DNA from: Hyalella azteca
Lineage: Eukaryota > Arthropoda > Malacostraca > Amphipoda > Hyalellidae
Reading direction: 5' to 3'
DNA: 64,000 bases
Assembly (NCBI RefSeq): GCF_000764305.2
Contig: NW_025937422.1
Coordinates: 62,001 to 126,000, forward strand
Shown here one piece after another: positions 42,749 to 55,529 of this stretch. The position numbers and the translations under genes were made by a program. The notes under the pieces were generated by a model, which worked only from the letters and a program-made list of their open reading frames with translations, was not told where the DNA came from and made no database searches. Numbering within the stretch: position 1 is the stretch's first letter; each line of letters begins with the position of its first letter.

Positions 42749-45700
42749 CTAATCCTCCTGAGACTCGGTCTCCTCTCCCTCATTGTCAGACATCTCCTCG
42801 TCGGTGGTGAACTCGCTCTCCTCGCCATCGTCTTTCTCGCGGTCGCTGTCGTCACCGTCGTCCTGACTGTCATCGTCAGACGAGCACTCCTGCCACTGAG
42901 GATGCTGGGTGGGCACCTCGCGCGCCGCCTTCACGTCCATGCGAATATCTTTCTGAAGTTCCAGCCCAAGGTACGAGTCAGACTTCACGCAAACCTGTAT
43001 AAAATGAAGTAGTTATTACATTTCCGTAAGTTTTGACCTCCATTTTAAACTGTAAAGACTTCCATTAGGCAGGTTGTAAAGACTTCTTTTAGGTAGGTCA
43101 AGATCATTATCCTCTCTGAGCAAATTTAATTCAATTAATTATACGTGAAAATGTCTATAAATTGGTATAATTCTACCCAAATCCGCCTCAATAAAACGCC
43201 TGGAATTCGAATCATCAATCTCGTCCAAGGCAAGAAACGTCGATTTGGCAACACGCGCTCTTGGCCTGTAGTTTGCACGTGAGTTTTACAGGTCGGGGCC
43301 CAAGAAGAATGACGTCTTCAGCCGGGTAATCAGCCCTCACTGCAATGCCCATGCATCACCTGATAAGTGTAGACGCCTTGACGGTGAGGCGCAGTCATCT
43401 TCAGTTGGACTTCTTCCTCTTCAACCAGATTTGTGAGCTGTGATAAATTAAAATCTTCGTGAACTTTAAATGAACTTTGAATCAACAAGTTATTTTTGCT
43501 ACAACAGTGTCTTCTGAGGCTGTTTTCCTCAATTGTTCAGTCAATTTGTACACCGCATTTTTTGACAAGTTCTTCATCAAACAATCTTGTTCAGTCCTGT
43601 TATTACGCACTCGATCCAATCAAATTAAGCAAACTGGAAATCACACAATGTACAAAGTACTTTATCTGCTTCAGGAAGCCAGTACGTTTTACCAACAAGA
43701 TTCCATTACTAATGAAAGATGGCCTCACAAATGAAAGATCGCACCACTATTAAGGGACTTAATAGAATAGTTAATAAAATAAAATAGTTAATACGTGAGT
43801 TAATGCGAGAGGTAATAAGACAGATAATAAGAGTGTTGATAAGAGAGTTAATGAGAGAGTTAATAAGACAGATAATAAGAGTGTTGATAAGAGAGTTAAT
43901 GAGAGAGTTAATAGGACAGATAATAAGTGTGTTGATAACACAGTTAATGAGAGAGTTAATAGGACAGGTAATAAGAGTGTTGATAAGAGAGTTAATGAGT
44001 TAATAAGAGTGTTGATAAGAGAGTGACTCACGTGGTAGGGCACAGTGACGAGCTTCTTGTTCTTGCGGTCACAGACGTAGACCCACCAATACTCCTGCTT
44101 GTCGTCAGGGAAGAAGGGGCAGTGAACCGAATGAGATATTTTGCTCTTGCCCTCCAGCACCTTCTCGCGCTTAGTCAGGCCTTTCTGGAAACGTTCCCAC
44201 TCCGCGTCCTCGTCTTCCATTGACTGCAGACAACATTGTCATTGCAATAATTAATAACTTATGAATAATGACTAATGAATAAAATCAAAAGAAGAAGGTC
44301 AGTTCATGATATGCGCTTCTAAACTGTGCATCCTCCTTTATAGATTATAGAAAACAAAAATATATTATTAAAATAATAACTTTTGATCAAAACACAATTG
44401 AATGAAAGGTTGAAATGCGCCCCTCAGACCCAATGACCAGCATACACAGGTTTCATGTTCCATGCTCAAGTGTTGAATTCAAATTGCCGCTCATCATGGT
44501 AAGTGATCTTACCAAGTTATAACGACCGAACTGAGGCACGCAGGGTATCTTACAGCAATTATAAGCACCAGCATAGAGGGTGAAAACGGCCACAAAAAGT
44601 TTATAACGAACTTTGTTGATAGATGCCCAGTATCCTAACTTGCTAAAAGCAAGTTAGGATACAAGGTAATTGAACACAAAATTTTTTGACAATTTGGTTC
44701 AGTCTCACTGTCGGGAAAAATTAGGCCCGCCTTTTTTCTCTCCGCAATTCTGTATATAAAGACTACCTTTTCTTCTCTATGCAACCCAGTATAAACGATG
44801 CAGCAAATAAAGCCCACCTTTTCTTCTCTATGCAACTCAGTATAAACGATGCAGTAAATAAAGCCCACCTTTTCTTCTCTATGCAACTCGGTATAAACGA
44901 TGCAGTAAATAAAGCCCACCTTTTCTTCTCTATGCGACTCAGTGTCAGCGTCGCCGGCCTCGGACTCGTCGGAGTGAGAGTTGCTGTAGTCTTCGTCGCT
45001 CTCATCAGCCGCCTCATCAGCTCGTCGTTCTGTAAACTCTAACATAAATACCGGGCATAATACTCCACTCATAACCAATGATGCAGTGTAGTTAATAAGG
45101 TACCATTCACCTTAACCATGAACATTTAGTAACTCGGACATAAATATTGAGTACCGTAACTATTACAAATTCATAATGCCCCGCTTATAAACAATCATGT
45201 AGTATACCGTATGTAGTCTATAAGAGAGCAGCTGATGAATGATGCTATCCGTCATGGGCTTATATCAATGCTACGGTATCCATAAATGGACAAGTTTATT
45301 ATACCATGCACGAACCTTTTTTGTCATGTTTGTCTTTGGATTCCTTGGCATGATCTTTGGATTCCTTTACATGGTCTTTGGATTCCTTCACATGATCTTT
45401 GGATTCCTTTACATGGTCTTTAGATTCCTTCACATGATCTTTGGGTTCCATTGCATTGTCTTTAGCACTTTCTTCTCTTTTCGAGCCTCCTGCTTTACCG
45501 TTGGCCTTAACTTTGGGGTGATTTTCCTTCGCCTTCTCTCCTCCTTTACCACTCTTTTTCTTCATGTCTTTATTCCACTTGGTTTTCTTCTTATCAATTA
45601 CAGCTAAGGTCGCCAAGGCAGCAGTTGGGCTCAAGTCCTGAACTTCTTTTCTCTTTTCTTCATCTTCCTGAGCTTTGCGTTTCCTGGCAGCGGCTTTCTC

Positions 45701-48700
45701 GTCGTCTTCTTCGTTTGTCAAATTGAAAACGTCACCGCTGTTCTTGCGGACGAGGTGCACTGTGATCGTGACGATGGCACCTGCCGTGAACACCCCAGAG
45801 TCGTCGTCATCGACGACTTCGGACTTTACGGTCATCGTGACGTGCGGGAACGTGTTACAGACCTGCACGATGTCGTTTTGTTCGTCAGCAGTAAAGGACC
45901 TCAGGACGTGGCGGCGGTCCTGGGGTAGTAGAGCCACGAGTTGCTGAACTGAACGCAAGGTGCGGCCACGCACCACGCAGCTCCTGAGGGTGGATTCCGT
46001 GAAATGAGGTAGCTGGAGAAGAGGGTTCTTGGTGTCCCACAGTCCCTGTACGAGGGTAGGGCTCAGTTTCATGGTGGATTCGATGGTGTCGAGTGTCGGC
46101 AGCCTGGATATGCGACCTGCGTGCGCGAGCATTATGAGTTGAGCCACGCACGTCACCATTTCCTGTATGAGTGTGGGGCAGCAGTGAAGTAAATACAGTC
46201 GGTCGATGTCGAGGGTGTTTGGATTCAAGGGTATGCGCGAGAGATGAGCGTGCAACAGGGCACGTGCCTTCACTGAGTATGGGAAGCAGAGAGGTCGCTC
46301 TTTGTTCTTCTCGCCGAGGTGTGGCAGCTGCTTGAACAAGGGAGGTACCTCGAAGTTGTCAGACTCTCGTTCCTGGGTAGCAGCGATGGAAAAACACATA
46401 TGATTTACAGCAAAAAATACCATCACTTGACGTTTTAAATGTTCAACTATAAATAACGCTGACGTTCAAGATGAAATTATGACATAGAAGAGCGAATCTG
46501 CTACGAATAAAGATGACAAAGGTAATTTTCATTTTATTGAACAAAATGAAGCATTGAATAGATACCAAAAATAACATACGGCACAGGATGTGGCGAGCAA
46601 CATAGTTACCAAAAATGATTCAATGAGATACGTAACAGCATTAGTCAGCTGTATGATATCACTAAAAACTCAATTCGCTACTTTCAATTTCAGTAATATT
46701 GGCAATTTCGTCAGGAAACTCACAGTGATTGCTGAATTGTGTCCTTTTTCAAACTCAAAAGATGCAGAGAGCACCATGAGCGCACGCTTGTATGGCATGG
46801 AAGGAGTTTTGTGGAAGAAGTAATAGTAGAGCTGTGTCGTGTCCAATAGAACCTGCCAACAAACTCATTGCTCATAATTTAGTCATAAACACACTCTCAT
46901 ACAGCTAATTATTTTGGGAGCCCAATAATATAAATGTCTTGACAAACCAGAACACAAAACAAAACACAGCTACCTCAGCACATTTCAGTGCGAATTCATT
47001 CATCAATTTTGTTTACTGAAAACAGGACATAATTACAAAATGATCAGACTTTTTATAAAGAAAGCGTCGCTTTCCAGTTATCAAACCAGTCGTCAGAATA
47101 ATTCTGACAACTGGTTCATACTGGTAAAAATAACTTATGTCAAAGCACTGCAGCCAGATAAGAATCATTTCCAATTCATAATGAACAATTATCTTGCCAG
47201 GAAATTAATCAATATCTGGTACATTAACTTTTGACTAAAAATGACAGTATAGATCATAGATAGAAACTACCCCAAAGATTTTCAAATACATACCAAACAT
47301 AAAATATCAATTTCATTGAAGAAACTGTCTACATAATTTCATCCTAAAAATAAAAGAATCACCGGCTGTTTTATGAATTTAAATACAAAATATTGTAATT
47401 TAAGTTAATAAGTAGAGTTACCTGATCAGCAGAGAATTTGGAGCTTCTGTACCACCAGATGGCGACCACGGTGGGCATGCCAAACATGAAGACAAGGGCG
47501 TAGAGGCCCAAGACGACGAGGGAGTTCTCCTTCTCAACTATCCAGGAGGGGAGGGCGATGCCGAAATGCATGGCACCAGGACCATCAGGGTTGCCGTACT
47601 GCTCATAGTTGCGTCTCGCCACGGGGTCCGTCAGGGCTTGGTAAGCTGTGCCACAATTTAGGGGAATCAGTAAAAGATAATCCTAGATAATATTATAATC
47701 TAATCAGTATAAGATAATCAGAGAGATAATCATGGAAAATATGATAATCAGTAAAAGATAATTACAAATAATATGATAATCAGTACTAACAGAAAATCAG
47801 TAAGATAATAATGAATAATATAATATTCTGCAACAAATAATTAGAAGGATAATCATGGATAATAAGATAATCAGCAAAAGATAACATTATGAGTTTTGAC
47901 TGCCAGAATTTGGAGAAATCAGTAAAGGAAGTCCAACAGAATACAAGTAAAAACAAACTAGACACAGGTAACTATTATATTAAATGCAAGTTATCTCACT
48001 GCATGGCATGGTAAATGTTAGAGAAGAGTGAGAAAATCTCACCTTTATTAAGCTTCATGAATTTCCTCTCATCTCCTGTAGTTTTGTCCGGATGGTAAAT
48101 AAGTGACTGCTTACGGTAAGCCTTCTTGATCTCAGCAGAACTTGCTTGCTGCAAACAACGCAAAACCATGAGGATTTATTATGGTACCATAATTAAAATT
48201 GGTAACATATTATTACATTACGTAATACGTAACCTAATGATACGTATTGTATTTATTTTCAATAATATTGTATTGTAACCAAACAATATTTTCAAGTAGA
48301 ATTGGATATTAAAAAGTAGGAAATGTGGAAAAACAATATCTCATTCTTCAGCACTGAACATTATTTACTAATGAAAATAATTATAAGCATTTCCAAAATA
48401 AACGAACTCCACAAAATAATTAAGCACCAATGACTCACCATGCTGACACCCAAGATATCATAAGGATCAAAGTTGGCATACTCATAATCAAACTGCTGGA
48501 CTTTGTAAATGAGTGCAGCCATTAATGCCCAGCCAAGAATAATTCCTACACGCCTGCAAATCACACAAAATCAAACATTAAAATCACATATTATAATTGA
48601 GGCACCAATGCATCCAGTAGCTAATGTGTATTGTGAGCATAGAAGAATATAACAATTTTATGGCTTTTAATTATTCACTTGATCATGTATAATAACCACT

Positions 48701-49959
48701 TAAATCCAGTTATGCAATCTAGTAATAGCATCATTGTATTTCGAATTTTAGAAAGTACACTAATAGGACTCTCACAACCATACTTATTCAATCAAAAACT
48801 GTCTGAGATGATAATATTTACCTATAATCAAATGTCTGTGGTCCATTTATAGAAAATAGAAGCAAGAAAGAGTAGGTATTCACTACATGAATAATCAAGT
48901 GACTCAATTGGGTCTATTTTAATCAATCAAAATATTCATGATCAACTGGATTTGATCACAGGTGAGCTAAATGGCCCACAAAAATGTGCGCGTTTGAATC
49001 AAGACACACATTGATATGTAGGTTCTGCCAGCAGCGAATACATCAATAAGCTTATTATCAATTATATTGATAATAAGTTTGTTAATAAAATAAGGATTAA
49101 AAAGACTTGATGTTAACTCACTGTAGAGCTTTCTTTGTTCCCTTCCAGCTGGACTGCTTGTCTCTCAAGCGCTCTTCTTTCTTCAGACATTCTGAACATC
49201 TGCACTTGCCCTTTGTCTTGCTTGCTACAGGATCCTCTGTAAAAATTGATTGAAAAAGAATTACTCACACAAAACAATGTTTAAGATACATAGCTAACAT
49301 TAAAAATTGAATGCCAGTTATTCCTATTGGTCTATTAAAATTACAATGAAAATATTGCAATTGTGTTACAATTATTGGAGGTAGATTCCAGGTTATATAT
49401 ATAAAAGGAAATATGCTAGTTTGATTGAAGACCAGAGCATGCATTTTATATTTTTTATAAACAATATTTTTATCCGTTTTTTTTTAATGAGTAAAACAAA
49501 ATTTCTTTCTGGCACCAGGAGATCAAAAAGCAGGTTACCAAATAACATTTTAATGGAATGCAATGTTTTAAATTTACAACATTCATTATCAAGCAGATGA
49601 AGGGTTTTTCAACACTTGAAATCTAACTTTTTGAAATGACAGTATTACAAATCAATAGAAATAGAAATCATTTAGTCACAAAATGCTCATAATTTTGGTA
49701 CCAGAACAGATTAATTTTTTAGCTTAAAGAAATTTAAGATAATTAAATTCTGACCATCAAAAGTTAATGAAAAATGACAATTATCATATATATGGAGTTT
49801 TCAATCTAGAATATATATACAATATATAGTGAACTTACCTACAGCATCAGCAGGGAAGAAGTAAAATGTGCATGGGACTAAGATCAGCCCCAAAACACTT
49901 ATTAAAAAATAGAAAAATGTGCTACCTGACTCATCATATTCAAATTTCTGGCCAGCCAT
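42749..49959 (-). CDS. SEC63: SEC63 homolog, ER translocon J-domain protein (eleven exons, complete)
   Basis: Exons from the start codon: 49959..49839, 49236..49122, 48553..48439, 48148..48043, 47645..47422, 46852..46724, 46372..45316, 45029..44920, 44223..44032, 43437..43360, 42994..42749. All junctions are GT-AG and in phase; 830 aa. Sec63 is the ER membrane partner of Sec61/Sec62 that recruits BiP. Visible: N-terminal MAGQKFEYDESGSTFFYFLI with a first membrane segment, a second at GIILGWALMAALIY, the J domain YDILGVS...IYHPDKTTGD...LNKAYQALTDP with intact HPD, and a third membrane segment VLGLYALVFMFGMPTVVAIW. The Brl domain (CPTLIQEMVTCVAQLI, SPTLVQGLW) follows in exon 7, then a Lys-rich repeat region, KQEYWWVYVCDRKNKKLVTVPYH and an acidic C-terminus. 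Odd: tandem arrays at the ends of exons 7, 8 and 9. Confidence 0.97.
43790..44031 (-). repeat. Tandem array starting at the SEC63 exon 9 donor
   Basis: On the coding strand, units of about 48-50 bp built from CTCTCTTATCAACACTCTTATTA and TCTGTCTTATTAACTCTC begin in the first dozen bases of the intron (GTGAGTCACTCTCTTATC) and run for 230 bp. No exon sequence is duplicated. Confidence 0.85.
44630..44662. repeat. Perfect 15-bp inverted repeat with AAA loop
   Basis: GTATCCTAACTTGCT, AAA, then its exact complement. It lies in SEC63 intron 8, about 100 bp beyond the repeat array. A transcript of either strand would fold into a 15-bp stem. Confidence 0.9.
44764..44942 (-). repeat. 51-bp array duplicating the SEC63 exon 8 donor
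   Basis: Three 51-bp units follow the end of exon 8. Each repeats the exon end (ACTGAGTTGCATAGAGAAGA and AAAG) with the start of the intron (GTGGGC). Candidate donors are at 44919 (the junction used in the model), 44868, 44817 and 44766 (GTAGTC). The unit is 17 codons and stop-free. Confidence 0.95.
45338..45452 (-). repeat. 21-bp coding repeat at the SEC63 exon 7 end
   Basis: Five to six units encode KDHVKES / KDHAKES just before the exon 7 donor at 45315. Charged, low-complexity cytosolic segment not known from typical Sec63. Confidence 0.9.
47650..47890. repeat. Degenerate GATAATCAGTAAAAGATAAT repeat in SEC63 intron 4
   Basis: Loosely repeated AT-rich phrase, just upstream of exon 5 on the coding strand. 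Confidence 0.7.
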
Positions 49960-52509
49960 GATGGCATACTATATAGTACAATAAATATTGTTGGTGACAG
50001 AGAATGCTTATTTTTGTAAACATATACTAATATATTTATAATAAATCTTCTATTGTTTATTCTTTAGAGAAAGGGAAAAAAATTTGCATATTCAATAATG
50101 CTATATTAATATTTCAAAGCAAAAATGCTCCAACAAATTTACAACTATGAAATCAATATGGAATGAAAATATTCAAAAAGTTATTTATGACATATTTAAT
50201 CAAACCATTTAAAACTTTCATTTCTTATCCATGTTGGAACCAGAAAATGCAAGTGTTGTATATGGTACGTGGTATACATATACGGTACGGTATATACAAA
50301 AAATATAAATAATAAATAAATTTGATGATTTTTGCAACATTTTCATGATTGAAGGTGAAATTCACAGTTGCTGAATTTATTACATATGCACTTATGGTTA
50401 GTGGTTACTATGATGAATGGAATCAATTACAAGTACCTATACCATCTAATGTATTTAATAATTAAATTTAATTTGAGTTCATTTTTTAAATTTAATTTTA
50501 CAGCTGCAGCCAGTAAAAATGAGCATCATAGGAACAAAAGTAAAATTGTCATTCATACATCCTAAATTGAATGACAATGAATGAATTTGATTGGCATTTT
50601 ATTAATCCCTCTTATATATAGGAATGCAAATGTCGCTTCTATTTCAGAATCTGTTCCTGAATGGTACATTTGTGAAACTACCAAATAACTTACGGTAAAT
50701 ACCATCACCATAATATTACAGTACTTAGTATTTACATACCGTAATATTACGGTTGCATTGTGGCATTGCCAACCATAATATTACCGCTTACGGTACTGCG
50801 CTTATTGCCACTACATACTGCCAACCTTCCAGAAGCAGCATTGCCAACTGTCAAATGCAGTTGCTTGTTAGCTATCACTGAGTGAACGTGAACGAGATTT
50901 TGCTCCCACGAAATAGCTTTGCAGTACATCGTGTTAAGTACAACTCTTATTGGTGGTGAGATTTGTTAATAATTTGTAAATGTTAATTTGTTGTGTTTGA
51001 CTTGGAGACGATTTGCTAATGAACTAATATTTAGTCTAATTGAAATCTTGAAGTAATGCAACTCCCATTCTTGATTTTTTCAAGTGTAACTTTAATTCCT
51101 CCCTATTTTACAACACTTCTCTTTAACTTCACTTCTTGTTCGTTTGTCTGTCTGTCTGCTACAAATCTCATAATCAAAATTTAACACACTTCTACTTATC
51201 ATATCGATCTGAAATTTTGCGCAGTGGCGTAAAGTTGGAGACAATGCAAGAATCAAATGACAAAATAAATGATTTTAAAAACAAATTTTTTTTTTCAACT
51301 TGAAAAAAATTTTGTACAAAAATTGAAAAAATAATTTTGCCAGCTATAAATCTTATAACTGATATTTGACACACTTTTACCTGCCCAATTGATCTGAAAT
51401 TTTGCACACTTGTGTGAAGTCAGAGGCAATGCATGAATCAATTGACAGAATAAATAATTTTGAAAAAAAATTATAAATTAAGAAAAATTGAAAAAAATAA
51501 TTTTTTTTAATATTCGAAAATAAAATGAGAAATTCATTGTACATCTTTAACATTGGAGACACTGGATTATTTAGAAGTGTTGTCTTTAAAAAGTAATTTT
51601 TAAACGTATATTTTTATTTATCCCTTCTATCCTAACTAAAATTTTTGGATTGAAAAAGTGGATAAGATGGATTGGAAATAATATATGAACCTTAACTTTC
51701 AGAATTCCATCCTGGTTGACACGGTATTGGATTTCAAACCATGCAAGATATTGGAAGCAAGGCCGTTTCTGACATAGTGGCAAAGCAGAGTTTCTTAGAC
51801 TCCTTCAAGTTCAATTTTATATCCTCCAACTAGAACAGCAAAGTATCATGGATAACAGCATCATCGTAAGATATTGGTTTAAATCTTGAGTAAATGATGA
51901 ATGAGAAATTAAAAATGAACTGATTCTAGAAAATCAATGGTTTGGCAGTTGGCACTATGGTCACTTTCTGATGAGCTCAGTGTATCAATTGTCACTGCGG
52001 TGGAAGGTGTAATGTGGTATGCTTTTTGATCCATATTCTTATGTAAATGTGAGAATAAATTAGCTATATAGATAATAGAATTCCACATTGTATAATAATA
52101 AAATTGCTACAGACCTTAGCAGAGGTACTTTTTGAAAATCTCACTATCCACACTTTTTTTCAATGATTTTTTAGAGGTAGTAAATAAATTATTTCTCAAC
52201 TTGCTTTGTGCTACATACTACATAGATATGAAAAATGTTGAGACTCACAAGGCTCACACCACTATCTATAGTTTTGCAATATTTTAATTACGTAGTAGTA
52301 GGTAGTTTAGTTGCTACAGCATTTTTACAGAAATGTCAGAGGACTGTCCCAATTTACCCCGCCAATCTCTTATTAACAAGTTTGATGTAAATTGACGGTG
52401 TGTATGTAAAATAATAATATATCCATTTGAATGACAATGCAATTCAAATTAATACTGGTGAGTGGTGAAATTTTCCTGCACCAGTTTCATGTATATGAAA
52501 TTGAAGATA
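49960..52509. other. Upstream flank of SEC63, no gene seen
   Basis: Holds the presumed SEC63 promoter, not resolved. A related pair of AT-rich segments (about 51190..51400 and 51370..51560) share phrases on the minus strand and look like a diverged duplication. A stray element end (CTGTCCCAATTTACCCCGCC, 52344..52363) precedes the next element. Confidence 0.4.
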
Positions 52510-53575
52510 CCGTCAAACGGGGTAAAAAGGGACAGGTGGGGTAAATCAGGATGCGCATCCCACATTCCGTAGAAATGTTGTAGCAGCTAAACTAATCAAA
52601 ATACTGCAAAACTAAAAATAGTGGCATAAACTTCAACATTTTTACTAGCATTTATTAGGTACCATAAAGCTAGTCAAGAAATCAAACATTTACTATCTCT
52701 AAAAAATTACTGAAAAAAGGGTGAAAAGTGCAATTTTGGAAAAGTACTTCTACTAAGGTCTGGAGCAAAAAACTGTATTAAAAAATTTTACTTACATAAA
52801 AGTTACACATAAGTGTTGGCTTGAAAACGTAATTGACGGAATTTACCTATCTCATTAAAAAATGGCAGCCATTTCCGCGTGATGGGGTAAAAAGGGACCC
52901 CCCCAGCATAATTAGGGACAACCCCTGTCCCCTGGGGTAATTAGGGACAACCTCTAAAACACATTTACAGCAGATCCTCTTTAAGCAAAGGCCACAGTTA
53001 AGATAAATATGGGTTAATCACAAAGATTTTTGCTTAAATTTTAAATTTAAACAGAAATCTAAATTTAAATTTAAATAAAATCTTCTTGGGAAGCAAGATT
53101 GGAATTTTCCTACTTGTTTCTGAAATCTTGTGGCTCCAAGATGTCAAATTTCTAATACAATTGTAATCTTGCGGCCTGATTGTGCACTTGTGTTAACAAT
53201 AAGATAGAAAGTAATTCATCTGCTGAAAATTCTGCAGTTCTGGAAATGGCGGGAAAGCTCTAGTTGCAGCCCTAAGGGTAGACGTTTTCCACGCTTGTAA
53301 TGGGGAGCAGAACAGCCTGGATGTTAGGCAGAAGTCAGAACTCCTAACATCCAGGTCACTCAATGGCAATCATGCAATGCAATGGTGACGGTCACTCCCT
53401 AAAGAAGCTTGTTAAGCTCCTCGTTGTTACATTACATCTAAAAGGAAAAGGAGGACTTTGGAGTACTGCTGGTAATAGGTGAGTACAGTCAGTAGGTACA
53501 CTCTGCATTCAGCCACGCTTCAAACGTTTAAAATTGAGTTTTATTTCACCTGTCCCTTTTTACCCCATTTCCAGA
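52510..53575. mobile_element. Non-autonomous TIR element, GGGGTAAAAAGGGAC family
   Basis: Bounded by GGGGTAAAAAGGGACAGGTG at 52519..52538 and its exact complement at 53547..53566. Flanking TA at 52508 and 53576. The outer 9-13 bases of the two ends match poorly. The terminal motif recurs inside: GGGGTAAATC near 52539, GGGGTAAAAAGGGACC near 52884, and AATTAGGGACAACC twice near 52908-52950. No transposase frame. TA flanks suit Tc1/mariner/pogo-type elements; class not proven. Confidence 0.7.
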
Positions 53576-53624
53576 TAAATTCAGGAGCCTTTTATATTGC
53601 GTCTGGCACGTTACAAATAGCATA

Positions 53625-54550
53625 GGGTAAACGCGGTATATTCCGTCACATTAAGGACGCATCGAGAAATGAAAAACTATAAAAAAATAACCATATGCGT
53701 TACTCAAGTTCTGTTTGCTTTATGTGACTCTCAAAACACTGCACTACGCGTCAGCAACAACAAAACGTCACAAAATGTTGCCATATTTATTTAAAAGCCT
53801 TTAGAATGCAAACCTACCAAATCCCTATATTCCGTCACTGTGTGTGGCTATATTTGGCACGTGGTGAGGCGTATTCCGTCCGGCATCCGCGCTTCAAATT
53901 CTACTGATACGTAATGCCGTCATCAACGTGTTCGAATTCCGTTCGCTGTGTGAGCTGTATTGGAATACAACACAGCTTTGAATTAGAACACAAATAAATA
54001 TTGAACACTACTTAATTACGCTTTTAATTAACAACTATTAAGTTTTTAATTAAGCAAATTTTAATTTTTTTACACAGCTTGGAACGATCCGTGTGTGTCC
54101 AATTCAAGTTATGACGGAATTAGTTTTCATGTGTCTAAATCCATTTCTTGACTTAATCATCTATTAATTTATTCAACACTTAAAATCAGCAAATACAAGT
54201 ATACTTAAAGGATTCCTAATATATTCACAGACGTATTTAAAAGTCTCAAACTATAATATTCTTCCTATACAAACAGTTATCCACTATTTGGTAGAGCAAG
54301 GTCAACTGTCAAATTTGACACATTTTTCGATGATCTCACTGGGTAGCGTGCATTGTCTCTCTTTGGATCTCAATATTTTCTAGCTAGATGGCCAAGACCT
54401 AGTGTTTTGGCAGTAGTTTGACGCGCAATTGTATGACGTCACCATTTCAACCATCAACAAATGCATGAAACTAAAACAAAGCTTAATATAAAGGAAAAAC
54501 TAGAGAGGTGACGGGATTACCCACGATGTCGGAATATACCGCGTTTACCC
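53625..54550. mobile_element. TIR element, GGGTAAACGCGG family, copy 1 (complete)
   Basis: Starts GGGTAAACGCGGTATATTCC and ends with its inverse, flanked by TA (53623 and 54551); 926 bp; no protein. Internal ATTCCG motifs are followed by T (ATTCCGTC) at seven sites, while the right terminal repeat has ATTCCGAC. Confidence 0.9.
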
Positions 54551-54686
54551 TATGGAATTTTTTTGAAAATGCCATTCAATAGCCCTCACAAAGAGCTATA
54601 AAATGAGCCTAAACTTGTTTGTGAAATGTTTCATGGTAAGAAGTTATTAACAAAAAATGCTCAAAACCATCTCTTTATAAAGGCTA

Positions 54687-54807
54687 GGGTAAACGCGGTA
54701 TATTCCGACACATTAAGGACGCATCGAGAAATGAAAAACTATAAAAAAACGTATGCGTTACATAAGTTCTGTTGCCTTCACCTGACTCTCAAAACACTTC
54801 ACTACTG
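54687..54807. mobile_element. TIR element, GGGTAAACGCGG family, copy 2 (left 120 bp only)
   Basis: Same left end after CTA, carrying TTCCGACA, about 90% like copy 1 over 120 bp. It stops where the non-LTR element begins; the missing right part was not found downstream. Confidence 0.85.
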
Positions 54808-54809
54808 AG

Positions 54810-55529
54810 GTGGACCCCTTCCCTCTGTGGGTAGTTTGTTCTGACTCTCTTGTTGCTTTACAACTTTTGATATCCCCCACTGGCACCTGCTGTAGTCTTA
54901 TCTACGAAATACGTGAGAGACTCGTACGGTTGAATAATTTAAAGACTGTGCATCTACAGTGGGTCAAGGCCCATGTCGGAATTATTGGTAATGAGAGGGC
55001 TGATAGAGCTGCTAAACTGGGACATCACCTTGATCACTCTGCCTTATTTCCTTTGCCCTGTACGGATGCCCTTACTGTCCTCCGGTTGTGCTTTCTCGGA
55101 TATTGGGAACTGGACTGGATTGCTGCAGTAGCTGCTGAAGGAAAGGGCCAACATCTTGCTTCTGTCCGCTCTGGGTTGTCTCCTATCCCATGGGTTGCAA
55201 GTCAATATCGCCGTGTCACAGTAGTTTTAACCCGCCTTCGTCTTGGTCATGTTGGCGTCCGTTCCTACCTCCATCGTTTCGGCATGGCTGACTCTCCCAT
55301 GTGCCTTCATTGTGGGACTGAAGAAACTATCGAACACTTTCTCCTTGCGTGTGTTCAATACGATCAAGTTAGACAGGAGATGGTCTCAAGTATTCATGCC
55401 CTGGGAGTGCCTCACACAACTGTGCGTGTGCTCCTTGGTGGAGGCAATTTCCCTAGAAGAGTCCAGCGCTCCATTATGAAAGCAACTGCTACGTTTATTA
55501 CCAAAACTGGTCGTCTAGCTACCTTATAG
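54810..55529 (+). pseudogene. RNase H domain and C-terminal tail of a non-LTR ORF2 (fragment)
   Basis: 239-codon frame with no ATG start. VVCSDSLVALQLL and HLQWVKAHVGIIGNERADRA are the central and last RNase H blocks (conserved D, H and D visible); the first strand with the leading D is missing. The tail LTRLRLGHVGVRSYLHRFG then CLHCGTEETIEHFLLAC is the common C-terminal Cys/His motif. The reverse transcriptase and endonuclease are absent, so it cannot act alone. The frame is intact, so the insertion is fairly young. Confidence 0.9.

Noticed and set aside
45239..45607. Phe-rich open frame on the plus strand
   Set aside because: Antisense shadow of the Lys-rich repeats of SEC63 exon 7.
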